Origin: an uncultured Actinomycetes bacterium
GTDB lineage: Bacteria; Actinomycetota; Acidimicrobiia; Acidimicrobiales; Acidimicrobilacustridaceae
Assembly (NCBI GenBank): GCA_937876315.1
Contig: CALEHQ010000009.1
Location: 1-64,000 of the forward strand
Reading direction: 5' to 3'
DNA: 64,000 nt
Part shown: positions 57,239 to 64,000 of the stretch, one piece after another
Position numbering within the stretch: position 1 is the first letter of the stretch
How the letters are laid out: every line of letters starts with the position of its first letter
Program-made: the position numbers and the translations under genes
The notes under the pieces: generated by a model
The model's database searches: none
What the model was told of the DNA's origin: nothing
What the model saw: only the letters and a program-made list of their open reading frames with translations

Positions 57239-58477
57239 ATGGTCAAAGTAAGTCGTCAACGCTCTGCAGAACTGCGCATCGAATTACTTGATGCCGCTGC
57301 GGCGGAACTCCGACGGGTGGGCTATGACGCAATGGCACTCACAACCGTTGCCGGAAACTGCGGACTCGCCACCAGTGCCATCTACAACCGCTTCCCCACA
57401 AAAGAGGCCCTTGTTGACGCTCTCCTCAAGGAACGGATTGAACCTGGTCTTGGAGCGCAAACCGATGCAGAGGCTCTTGCTTTCTGGTCAGGTTCCGACG
57501 AACCGCCCAAACTCGACTTCGGGCAACTTGGTGTCGTTGCCGAACTCCTCTTGGCAGCGCGACACACCCCGTCTCTCCATGAGTCGGTGTACGGGTTTCT
57601 CCGCCGTCGTACCGAGGTCGCTGTAGCGGAACGCGAAAAGGCGGCCGCACGCGGTGACGTACGAAACGATCAAGATCCCAAAGTTCAGGTATTGATGCGT
57701 GCTGCCACATGGGTTGGCACCTACTTCTTTGGCTTAGTGAGCGAACCCCCGAAACGCGGAGAAAAAGCGCTCAACGCCTACATGCGCATGGCTGTTATGA
57801 ACATCCCTTTCTCAACTCCGCTTCCTGCTCAAACTCGCCTCAAGGCACGCACAGCCCCGAAAGTTCGTAGCGTTGAACACGACGACCAAGACAAGATTCA
57901 TGTCGCCCTCGTCGATTCGGCGGCAGAAGTTTTTGCCGAAATGGGTTATGAAGCTGCCGCAGTGGCCGACATAGCGCGCCGTGCCCAGCTCACGACCGGC
58001 GCCATTTACAACCGATTTTCGGGCAAGGCGGGCCTCATGAGCGAGGTCATCGCCACCAAACTAGGCGCCGATACTGAGATACTCGGTATTGATCTGGGAC
58101 AGGCACTCGCTTCGTCTTCTTCACTTTCCAAACCAGCGCTCAACGAATTTACCCGTGGCGTCAATAGCGATACCGGTGACAACAGTCGTGGACTTCGACT
58201 CGCTGCTCGCGATGCAGCACGGCACGAACCTGAAGTCGCTGCCGTTGTGGGACCACTCCAAGACGCCACCCTTGCTGCCATGGCGAATTTTGTGAGAAAT
58301 GCTCAAGGCGAAGGCTTGATCCGGTCCGACATCGACGCCGAAGTGGCGGTGTGGTTCTGGTCGGTCAACCCATTGGGAGCCGGACTCCTGGGTGCAGCCT
58401 TCCCTGAAATCCCCATGAAAGCATACGAAACATTCTACGCAACAGCGATGGAGATTCTGCGAACTCAGCCAGCCTGA
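57239..58477 (+). CDS. Tandem (double) TetR-family transcriptional regulator
   Basis: 412 residues with two complete TetR units. The first DNA-binding domain (about 5-55) reads ELRIELLDAAAAELRRVGYDAMALTTVAGNCGLATSAIYNRFPTKEALV. The second (about 215-270) reads IHVALVDSAAEVFAEMGYEAAAVADIARRAQLTTGAIYNRFSGKAGLM. Each is followed by a helical ligand-domain region. Typical TetR proteins have about 200 residues and act as dimers; here the two halves are one chain, possibly a pseudodimer with non-identical half-site preference. ATG 57239 has a GGGG box 8-9 bases upstream. The gene adjoins the D-aminoacylase and amidase genes, which may be its targets. Confidence 0.87.
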   Translation: MVKVSRQRSAELRIELLDAAAAELRRVGYDAMALTTVAGNCGLATSAIYNRFPTKEALVDALLKERIEPGLGAQTDAEALAFWSGSDEPPKLDFGQLGVVAELLLAARHTPSLHESVYGFLRRRTEVAVAEREKAAARGDVRNDQDPKVQVLMRAATWVGTYFFGLVSEPPKRGEKALNAYMRMAVMNIPFSTPLPAQTRLKARTAPKVRSVEHDDQDKIHVALVDSAAEVFAEMGYEAAAVADIARRAQLTTGAIYNRFSGKAGLMSEVIATKLGADTEILGIDLGQALASSSSLSKPALNEFTRGVNSDTGDNSRGLRLAARDAARHEPEVAAVVGPLQDATLAAMANFVRNAQGEGLIRSDIDAEVAVWFWSVNPLGAGLLGAAFPEIPMKAYETFYATAMEILRTQPA

Positions 58478-58516
58478 CAATCGGCATGCGCATGCACGCA
58501 GCGATAGTTTCCGGAT

Positions 58517-59968
58517 ATGGCTCTTCCAATAGACCTTCCCCGGATTGATGCAACTGGACAGGCGGAACTCGTGCGCAACGGCGATGTTTCCGCTGCAGAA
58601 CTTGTCGATGCTGCCATCGCGAGAATCGAAGCGATCAATCCGCAGCTGAATGCTGTCATTCATGAACGATTCGAAAAGGCTCAGGCCGAAGCCGCTGACA
58701 CATTGCCTGACGGCCCATTTCGCGGCGTGCCTTTCCTGTTGAAAGACCTTGAGACTCGAAGCCTCGGCGACCCTCATCATGCAGGAACCGCATTCCTCAA
58801 GAATGCAAACTTCATTTCCGATCGCGATGACTACGTCACAACTCGTTTTCGGGCTGCGGGACTTGTCATCGTTGGTCGCACCAACACACCCGAATTCGGC
58901 ACGACGATTACAACTGAGCCCGAATCACACGGGATCTCACACAATCCATGGAACACCGACTACTCAACCGGCGGATCATCAGGTGGATCAGCAGCGGCCG
59001 TCGCATCACTGATGGTCCCTGCTGCACATGCAAGTGACGGTGGCGGATCAATTCGTATCCCCGCAAGTGAATGTGGTCTCGTTGGCCTGAAGCCAACACG
59101 TGGTCGCGTTCCGCTCGGACCAGCCATTAGCGATTCGTGGGCGGGTTCCACGTCAAACGGCGTCGTCACGCGAACGGTGCGCGATACGGCGGCACTGCTT
59201 GATGCAATTGCTGGACCAATGCCTGGTGATGCTTACGCAGCGCCAGTACTCCCAGGGCCACTTGCTGCAGAGGTTGGCCGCGAACCTGGCTCGCTAAAGA
59301 TCGGGGTCCTCGACCATCCACTTCTTCCCGGCGTTGAAGCATCCGGTGAAATGAAAGACGCAATCCGATTTGCAGCGTCGTTACTCGAACAACTCGGACA
59401 CAAGATCGAAGACTCACACCCCGATGCCATGGGCGATGCACAGTTCACCGATGCATTTACAACCGTGATTGCCGCACATGTTGCTCACAATCTCGATTCA
59501 TGGGGCCGCGAACTTGGTCGCGAGATCACCCACATCGACGTCGAAGAGCGAAACTGGATGTTTGCAACTATTGGGCGATCATTCACTGCGCCGCAGTACC
59601 TCGATGCAATTTTCTGGCAACAGGAATGGTCGAGGCGCATGTCCACCTGGTGGAAAAACGAATTCAACCCAAACGGCTACGACATTCTCTGCACACCAGT
59701 ACTCAATAGCCCGCCACCAAAGATTGGTTGGCTTAGTGATCCAATCGAAGGACTGGGTCGGGTCACTGCGATCATGCAGTACACCGCTCAATTCAATGTC
59801 ACCGGACAACCGGCTATTTCGCTGCCACTGTGGTGGACAGAAAACGGATTGCCCGTCGGCATCCAACTCGTTGCAGCATTCGGACGCGAAGACCTCCTCA
59901 TTCAGCTCGCATCGGAACTTGAGAGTGCATGCAATTGGCACGATCGCGTTCCAGGAGTTCGCGGTTAG
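58517..59968 (+). CDS. Amidase-signature family amidase
   Basis: 483 residues. The Ser-cisSer-Lys triad is intact: Lys76 in VPFLLKD, the cis-Ser in [11 protein letters not shown] (about 151-160), and the nucleophile Ser178 in [25 protein letters not shown]. The length, AGTAFLKN motif and C-terminal [37 protein letters not shown] are typical of amidases near NylA. It hydrolyses an amide in the cytoplasm; the substrate is unknown. ATG 58517 is the start. It ends at a strong terminator shared with the aquaporin gene. It may be controlled by the double-TetR regulator just upstream. Confidence 0.92.
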   Translation: MALPIDLPRIDATGQAELVRNGDVSAAELVDAAIARIEAINPQLNAVIHERFEKAQAEAADTLPDGPFRGVPFLLKDLETRSLGDPHHAGTAFLKNANFISDRDDYVTTRFRAAGLVIVGRTNTPEFGTTITTEPESHGISHNPWNTDYSTGGSSGGSAAAVASLMVPAAHASDGGGSIRIPASECGLVGLKPTRGRVPLGPAISDSWAGSTSNGVVTRTVRDTAALLDAIAGPMPGDAYAAPVLPGPLAAEVGREPGSLKIGVLDHPLLPGVEASGEMKDAIRFAASLLEQLGHKIEDSHPDAMGDAQFTDAFTTVIAAHVAHNLDSWGRELGREITHIDVEERNWMFATIGRSFTAPQYLDAIFWQQEWSRRMSTWWKNEFNPNGYDILCTPVLNSPPPKIGWLSDPIEGLGRVTAIMQYTAQFNVTGQPAISLPLWWTENGLPVGIQLVAAFGREDLLIQLASELESACNWHDRVPGVRG

Positions 59969-60015
59969 TGGCCTGAAATCTCGACGCGTCGCCTAAGTAA
60001 ACGACTTCGCAACGA

Positions 60016-60053
60016 AAAGTGGCCCGGCACCCAATGGTGTGCCGGGCCACTTT
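60016..60053. terminator. Bidirectional hairpin terminator
   Basis: A perfect 15-bp stem (AAAGTGGCCCGGCAC, 60016-60030; GTGCCGGGCCACTTT, 60039-60053) has an 8-base loop, an A run before it and a T-rich stretch after it. It separates the converging amidase and aquaporin genes and suits termination from both strands. Confidence 0.9.
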
Positions 60054-60078
60054 CATTTCCAACCGATGAAACGACCAA

Positions 60079-60834
60079 TCAGTAGGCGCGTGCCTCTGCT
60101 GGTTCTTCGTCGAGAACACTGTCGGAGGGGCTAAGGAATCGCCACACCAAACCGGCGATAACCGCTCCAATAATCGGAGCGACCCAGAACAGCCACAACT
60201 GGCCGATCGCCCAACCGCCCTGAACAACTGCGGGACCAGTCGAACGAGCAGGGTTCACCGAGGTGTTGGTGACCGGAATTGAAATGAGGTGGATAAGCAC
60301 GAGAGCGAAACCGATCGCCATCGGCGCCGCAGCTCCAACCGCCTTCTTTGCGGTGGTGCCGAGAATGACGAACAGGAAACCTGCGGTCATCACGATTTCG
60401 GTAATGAGGCCGGCAGTGAGGTTGAATCCACCCGGTGAATTCTCGCCGTAACCATTTGCAGCAAGCCCATCGACTTTGAGATCGAAGCCTGCACGACCAG
60501 AAGCAATCGCCCAGATTGCAAGTGCAGCAAGAATCGCGCCGATGACCTGAACGATCACGTACGGAAGAACTTCCTTGGTCGGGAATCGCTTCGAGACCCA
60601 CAGGCCGATGGTGACGGCCGGGTTGAAGTGACCACCCGAAATGTGACCCACTGCGTACGCCATCGTCAGAACGGTGAGACCGAACGCAATCGAAACGCCA
60701 ACGAGCCCGATTCCCAGGAACGGCCCCTCGAGGTCGGAGCCGAACTTTGCTGCCAATACGGCGCTACCGCAGCCACCGAGCACGAGCCAGAACGTGCCGA
60801 TCGCTTCGGCGATGAGCTTTTTGCCCATAGTCAT
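60079..60834 (-). CDS. aqpZ: Aquaporin Z-like water channel
   Basis: 251 residues with six membrane helices. Both NPA motifs are present (HFNPAV and [11 protein letters not shown]), and the first helix begins [25 protein letters not shown]. The selectivity-filter residues around VNPARS and HISGGHFNP agree with water-specific AqpZ. The start is ATG 60834, or ATG 60828 two codons later. A 25-bp tandem repeat covers the ribosome-binding site and the 60834 start, duplicating them. The C-terminal tail is acidic. It is one of the few genes here with a direct transport function. Confidence 0.95.
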   Translation of the reverse strand: MTMGKKLIAEAIGTFWLVLGGCGSAVLAAKFGSDLEGPFLGIGLVGVSIAFGLTVLTMAYAVGHISGGHFNPAVTIGLWVSKRFPTKEVLPYVIVQVIGAILAALAIWAIASGRAGFDLKVDGLAANGYGENSPGGFNLTAGLITEIVMTAGFLFVILGTTAKKAVGAAAPMAIGFALVLIHLISIPVTNTSVNPARSTGPAVVQGGWAIGQLWLFWVAPIIGAVIAGLVWRFLSPSDSVLDEEPAEARAY

Positions 60835-60878
60835 AGATGCCCCCCTTGGGGTGAGTCATAGATGCCCCCCTTGGGGTG
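60829..60878 (-). repeat. 25-bp tandem repeat duplicating the aqpZ ribosome-binding site and start codon
   Basis: Two exact 25-bp copies (60829-60853 and 60854-60878) read, in the leftward direction, CACCCCAAGGGGGG then GCATCTATGACT. Each copy contains an AAGGGGGG ribosome-binding site and an ATG. The inner copy gives the aquaporin start at 60834. The outer ATG at 60859 lies 25 bases away and is in a different frame. It would begin [12 protein letters not shown], unrelated to aquaporin. Confidence 0.9.
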
Positions 60879-61021
60879 AAAGGAATCGCCGGGAGTCGGC
60901 GACGCAGAAAACGGTAGAAGGCTCACACCCCAGATGGGTGGATGGACAAGAGTTCTTCGTTTGCAACAAGCCCCTCGCCCGCAGCGTGATTCGCCCAGCC
61001 GAGTCGTGGCAGGCTCATCAG

Positions 61022-61819
61022 GTGACCCTCGAACTCCCCCTTGCAACCGACCTTCGCACGTTGCTCACCCTTGATGCAGTAAGTCCCGATGCGTTTCTCG
61101 CACCCAGCGCTCATACCGGTTGGGGACGAATCTACGGAGGCCAAGCAATCGCACAGGCCCTGCGCGCTGCAGCCATGACTGTTCACGATGGTCAGGTCCC
61201 GCACTCGATGCATGCCTATTACGTCAGACAAGGTGACGAAGCGGCTCCGGTTCTCTACGAAGTGCAACGAATTCGCGATGGGCGCTCGTTTTCCACTCGT
61301 CAGGTCGTGGCATCGCAATCCGGAGGAGCGATTCTCAATTGCATCGCGAGTTTTCATACTCCGGAAGAAAGCGAAGAACGCGAGGCAACATTTCTGCCTA
61401 GCGACGCTCCACCACCAGACGATTTGGAAGACGAAGAAACACCGTTGTTCTTCCAAACCCGTGCACAACGAGACACTCACGGCATGGCCACGCTTGCATG
61501 GATGCGCGCAACTGAATCATTTGGTGACGACCCGGTGATGAATGCCTGCGCGCTCGCGTACCTCTCCGACGAGCATCTTCTCGGAGCTGCACTTACCGGA
61601 CACAGTCTCATCGGTGATTTCGAAAAGCTGATGACGGCGAGCCTTGACCATGTCCTTTGGTTCCACCGTCCGCTTCGAGTCGATGACTGGCTCTGCTTCA
61701 CTCTCGATGGCCAAGGAATGGCCGATGCCCGCGGTCTCTCGATTGCTCGAGTCTTCGATCGGGCAGGAACCCACGTTGCGACTGCGGCCCAAGAAGCCCT
61801 CGGACGTCCTCGACGCTGA
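61022..61819 (+). CDS. tesB: Acyl-CoA thioesterase II (TesB)
   Basis: 265 residues. LRTLLTLDAVSPDAFLAPSAHTGWGRIYGGQAIAQALRAAA starts the first hotdog domain with the TesB GGQ.(I/L)AQAL motif. VPHSMHAYYVRQGD and IRDGRSFSTRQVVASQSGGAI follow, with the LDHVLWFHRPLRVDDW domain in the second half. The enzyme hydrolyses acyl-CoA. The GTG at 61022 gives a protein that begins VTLELPLATD. The frame is open for 348 bases upstream but those codons overlap the aquaporin start region on the other strand, so the shorter start is used. Confidence 0.92.
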   Translation: MTLELPLATDLRTLLTLDAVSPDAFLAPSAHTGWGRIYGGQAIAQALRAAAMTVHDGQVPHSMHAYYVRQGDEAAPVLYEVQRIRDGRSFSTRQVVASQSGGAILNCIASFHTPEESEEREATFLPSDAPPPDDLEDEETPLFFQTRAQRDTHGMATLAWMRATESFGDDPVMNACALAYLSDEHLLGAALTGHSLIGDFEKLMTASLDHVLWFHRPLRVDDWLCFTLDGQGMADARGLSIARVFDRAGTHVATAAQEALGRPRR

Positions 61820-61897
61820 GACGTTGCGCCGAGTTCACCAGATATTTCCGAAACTCGGCTGCCAAGCCGGCTCAATCTGTGTCATCGTCAGAGGGCC

Positions 61898-62551
61898 ATG
61901 CCTGATGATTCCACCCGCACCCAAGAGTCCGACGCCAACGCCGCTGGACCAATGACGCCCCCGCCGGCAACCGGCATGGGTACTGAACGTCCCGAGGAAG
62001 TTCCGCCCACCGGTGGCCCTATTGCCCTTGAACGGACCTTCGCCTTTATCGACATCTGTGGATTCACTGCACTCACGGAACGACACGGCCCGCGTCGCGC
62101 CGTACGTGCGCTTGAGGTCTTCCGAACGCTGGTGAAAGAAGTAGCTGGTCGTCGTGGCGTGCGTGTGGCCAAGTGGTTGGGTGACGGCGTCCTTCTTGTT
62201 GGCGTGAAACCAGGACCAATCATTGCGACCGTTACGGAAATGACCGGCCGCTTTGAATCCTTCGCAATTGATTTACGCGCAGGTGTTGCAAGTGGCACTG
62301 CACTGTTGTTCGACGGCGACGACTACATCGGTCGACCAGTGAACCTCGCCGCCCGTCTTTGCGACGAAGCAGAACCCGGTCAGCTCCTCGCCCACCCCTC
62401 TGCACTCGATGGCGTCCCCGATTGGGTTGATATCGGACCACCCAGCGAGGTGTCGGTTCGCGGCGTTGGGCCGATTGAAGGCGTTCGTCCCCTTCGGCCT
62501 GCAGCCGATGTGCAGTTCCCGCCGGAACCAAATCGCGATTCGGAACTCTGA
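61898..62551 (+). CDS. Class III adenylate/guanylate cyclase homology-domain protein
   Basis: 217 residues. The cyclase domain (about 45-190) has FAFIDICGFTALTERHG with the first metal-binding Asp (D52), VAKWLGDGVLL with the second Asp (D96) and a Lys of the adenine-recognition type (K92), and a late NLAARLCDEAEPGQLLA with the transition-state Asn-x3-Arg. All main residues appear intact, so cAMP production is plausible. An N-terminal 40-residue Pro-rich leader lacks membrane segments. ATG 61898 is the start. The small size is typical of actinobacterial single-domain cyclases. Confidence 0.88.
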   Translation: MPDDSTRTQESDANAAGPMTPPPATGMGTERPEEVPPTGGPIALERTFAFIDICGFTALTERHGPRRAVRALEVFRTLVKEVAGRRGVRVAKWLGDGVLLVGVKPGPIIATVTEMTGRFESFAIDLRAGVASGTALLFDGDDYIGRPVNLAARLCDEAEPGQLLAHPSALDGVPDWVDIGPPSEVSVRGVGPIEGVRPLRPAADVQFPPEPNRDSEL

Positions 62552-62588
62552 TTCACCGAATTCCTTCGTGAGCATCACTCAAAGCGGC

Positions 62589-62619
62589 TTGGTGCCGCAA
62601 CTGAGGCCGCCGCTATGCT
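62589..62619 (+). promoter_or_regulatory. Possible promoter of tRNA-Glu
   Basis: TTGGTG (62589-62594) and TATGCT (62614-62619) are separated by 19 bases. The -10 element is good; the spacing is slightly long. Transcription would begin about 40 bases before the tRNA at 62665. It is supported only by motif and position. Confidence 0.35.
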
Positions 62620-62664
62620 CTCGCGGCTGCTGAGGCTTCGCCCAGTAACGCAAGCGTGACACCG

Positions 62665-62740
62665 GCCCCCATCGTCTAGCGGCCTAGGACACCACCCTCT
62701 CAAGGTGGCGGCACGGGTTCAAATCCCGTTGGGGGTGCCA
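62665..62740 (+). tRNA. tRNA-Glu (anticodon CTC), CCA encoded
   Basis: A 76-base cloverleaf. The acceptor stem pairs 62665-62671 (GCCCCCA) with 62730-62736 (TGGGGGT), with a G-T at the outer pair, and ends in the discriminator G and an encoded CCA. The anticodon arm is CCACC-CTCTCAA-GGTGG, with anticodon CTC reading the GAG codon, glutamate. The T arm has the standard GGTTCAAATCC loop. Neighbouring sequence shows no second tRNA. Confidence 0.96.
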
Positions 62741-62870
62741 CGCGATCGAGTCGAGAACCGTCGAGTACCGCCGTGTCCGGCGTGATGGAGTGCGCTGGCC
62801 GCCGGAGCCCTGCAACCAGGTGAACCGACCTCCGCCACCAGCCGACGTCACCAATGAATCGTCGGTTTCC

Positions 62871-63230
62871 TTACGCCATCGAGGAATGCGTTGCGAGTAA
62901 CAACCCAATCAACGACGCCGGAAGTCCAAAGTCATAGATCAAAACGAGAGAATTACCCGGCTTGAAGTTCTTCTCGCGCACCATGAGCACGACGTGCTGG
63001 ACGCCAGCAAGCACGAGAAAAATCGAGGCCACCACCGTCACGATCAACCAACTGTCCCAGTCACGTGATGCTGCCAAGATCCCACCGATGCCGAGCCCCC
63101 AAGAGGCGAAACCCAACTCGTATTGGAAGCCATTGGTTTTCCAACCGATGCTTTCCGCTGTCGACTTCGCGAAGACCGTGTGCATGAAGCCGCTCGCGAT
63201 GAACTGAATGCCTGCGGGAAGAAACAGCAT
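62871..63230 (-). CDS. DUF6790-like membrane protein (second copy)
   Basis: 119 residues. The IGWKTNGFQYELGFASWGLGIGGILA pattern places it beside the 6051-6497 gene. It has four helices but is shorter and lacks the first one-third extension of that protein. The N-terminal helix is MLFLPAGIQFIASGFMHTVF. The function is unknown. Its ATG directly follows the TAG stop of a 48-codon membrane gene, so the two are translationally coupled. Confidence 0.65.
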   Translation of the reverse strand: MLFLPAGIQFIASGFMHTVFAKSTAESIGWKTNGFQYELGFASWGLGIGGILAASRDWDSWLIVTVVASIFLVLAGVQHVVLMVREKNFKPGNSLVLIYDFGLPASLIGLLLATHSSMA

Positions 63231-63377
63231 CTACCGCATTGCCTCTACCGCAAAATCATCGCCTACTGAACTCCCATACGGCGTGAGTCCGAATGCAGCA
63301 AAAACCCACGCCAGCACGACCACGAGAGGAAGAATCAGGATGCCCATCGGTAGAGGGTAGAAGAGTGCGAGCGTCAT
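63231..63377 (-). CDS. Small single-helix membrane protein (48 aa)
   Basis: A 48-codon reading frame with a probable membrane helix at about residues 11-32 (MGILILPLVVVLAWVFAAFG). The N-terminus is MTLALFYPLP and the C-terminus GDDFAVEAMR. The TAG stop (63231-63233) lies immediately before the ATG of the DUF6790-like gene, so the two are joined as an operon. No family is recognised, and no clear ribosome-binding site precedes it. It is divergent from the DMT-type permease gene, 34 bases away. Confidence 0.6.
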   Translation of the reverse strand: MTLALFYPLPMGILILPLVVVLAWVFAAFGLTPYGSSVGDDFAVEAMR

Positions 63378-63411
63378 CGTCGTGACGCTGAAGGTCTCCT
63401 ACGCTTCGTCC

Positions 63412-64000
63412 GTGTCCACGACCGCTTTGCTCCTTGCGCTTTTGGCCGCCCTCGCGGGTGCGGCGGCCGCAGTGTTTCAAAGTCGTGGCGCCCTATCAGT
63501 CCATCCGGCCCCACCGAACGTCGTTCGACTCCTCCTCCAACTCGTTCGCACACCGATCTGGTTACTCGGCGCCGCATTTGCGGGCCTGTCGGGCCTCTTC
63601 CATGCCGTCGCCCTGAGTCATGGTTCACTCATCGAAGTCGAGTCGATCATGGTGACCTCACTGCTGTTCGCTCTTGGACTGGGCATGGTCGCAAGCAACG
63701 CTCGCGTCTCACTGCGCGACTGGCTCGGAGCGCTTGCAACCATCGTCGGGCTAGTTGCGTTCCTGCTTTTCGCCGATCCCCAAGATGGCAACTACGACAT
63801 TCCACTCCGCACCGCTGTCATCGGAACGTTCGTCTTCTTCGCCGTCATGGCGACGCTAATCGTTCTCGCTCGTCGAGCCACCGCCCCCAATGTGCGTGCT
63901 GCTCTTTTTGGTTCCTCCGCAGCGGTAGCGCTGGGCTCAGCCGCAGTGATGCTCAAAGTGATTGACACCAACCTGGCCAACCACAACCGATTGCTTTCGC
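63412..64000 (+). CDS. DMT/EamA-like permease (partial, N-terminal part)
   Basis: The reading frame starts at a GTG at 63412 and runs through the right edge without a stop, giving 196 codons of a larger protein. The visible part has about six membrane helices. LLLALLAALAGAAAAVFQSRGA begins helix 1, and TPIWLLGAAFAGLSGLFHAVALSHGSLIEVESIMVTSLLFALGL resembles the DMT or NIPA-type transporters. The LRDWLGALATIVGLVAFLL helix is typical of that group. The substrate is unknown. Confidence 0.75.
   Translation, partial: MSTTALLLALLAALAGAAAAVFQSRGALSVHPAPPNVVRLLLQLVRTPIWLLGAAFAGLSGLFHAVALSHGSLIEVESIMVTSLLFALGLGMVASNARVSLRDWLGALATIVGLVAFLLFADPQDGNYDIPLRTAVIGTFVFFAVMATLIVLARRATAPNVRAALFGSSAAVALGSAAVMLKVIDTNLANHNRLLS

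Noticed and set aside
60674-61021. N-terminal extension of the TesB gene
   Set aside because: The open frame covers the aquaporin start on the opposite strand and encodes low-complexity sequence, partly from the 25-bp repeat. The TesB domain begins after the GTG at 61022.

Overview
The window looks like chromosome from a free-living actinobacterium, most likely of the class Acidimicrobiia (Ilumatobacter-like). That placement is inferred from gene content, not from a marker gene. Supporting traits are a mycothiol S-conjugate amidase (Mca), coenzyme F420 chemistry (a CofC/FbiD-like guanylyltransferase plus three luciferase-like F420-type oxidoreductases), an actinobacterial SOS mutasome (imuA, imuB, dnaE2) under LexA boxes of the TCGAAC-N4-GTTCGA type, moderately high GC, and many acyl-CoA and CoA-ester enzymes. 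Genes are densely packed, often overlapping by 1-4 bases, and strand switches are frequent. There is no rRNA, no recognisable insertion sequence or phage, and no CRISPR array. One tRNA (Glu, CTC) is present.

Layout. 0-8 kb: a leftward ferredoxin / ferredoxin reductase / NUDIX / YhhN group faces a CaiB-type CoA-transferase, a YbhN-like membrane protein, an amidohydrolase-like protein and an acyl-CoA dehydrogenase. 8-13 kb: a chagasin-like lipoprotein, two DUF983 zinc-ribbon membrane proteins flanking a DUF2332-NUDIX pair, a geranylgeranyl-reductase-type flavoprotein and a nitronate monooxygenase. 13-26 kb: oxidative lipid and xenobiotic metabolism (LLM oxidoreductases, SDR, thioesterase, thiolase, hydrolase), an Fe-S PD-(D/E)XK nuclease, PAP2, a DsbA-fold protein, an anchored thermonuclease and a YdjC deacetylase. 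26-34 kb: GNAT, Mca, a secreted SGNH lipoprotein with three C-terminal repeats, a PEBP-like lipoprotein, a zinc alcohol dehydrogenase and DoxX. 34-44.6 kb: the SOS cassette imuA-imuB ... dnaE2 with a secreted subtilisin-like protease between imuB and dnaE2, then an Nfu-N protein and RNase HII. 44.6-50 kb: two tandem family-5 solute-binding lipoproteins with no permease, and a large protein with a His-rich tail. 50-60 kb: cofC, a PIG-L deacetylase, PhoH/PIN, a DEDDh exonuclease, a truncated FGGY-type protein, a D-aminoacylase-like Tat lipoprotein, a double-TetR regulator and an amidase. 60-64 kb: aquaporin, TesB thioesterase, class III cyclase, tRNA-Glu, a DUF6790 protein with a 48-residue companion, and the start of a DMT-type permease.

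The parts most worth a second look are these. (1) The SOS mutagenesis locus has two perfect 16-bp LexA palindromes 10 and 12 bp upstream of imuA and dnaE2, and a secreted S8 protease is inserted between the two transcription units. (2) An approximately 100-residue repeat module with two conserved cysteines is shared by that protease and the SGNH lipoprotein 7 kb away. In the protease its last two copies are identical at the DNA level over a 333-bp period and have a codon bias unlike the rest of the gene. (3) A 25-bp tandem duplication copies the ribosome-binding site and start codon of the aquaporin gene, giving an out-of-frame decoy start. (4) A single-chain tandem TetR has helically phased repeats upstream. 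(5) Several enzyme-fold proteins lack the family's catalytic or metal-binding residues.
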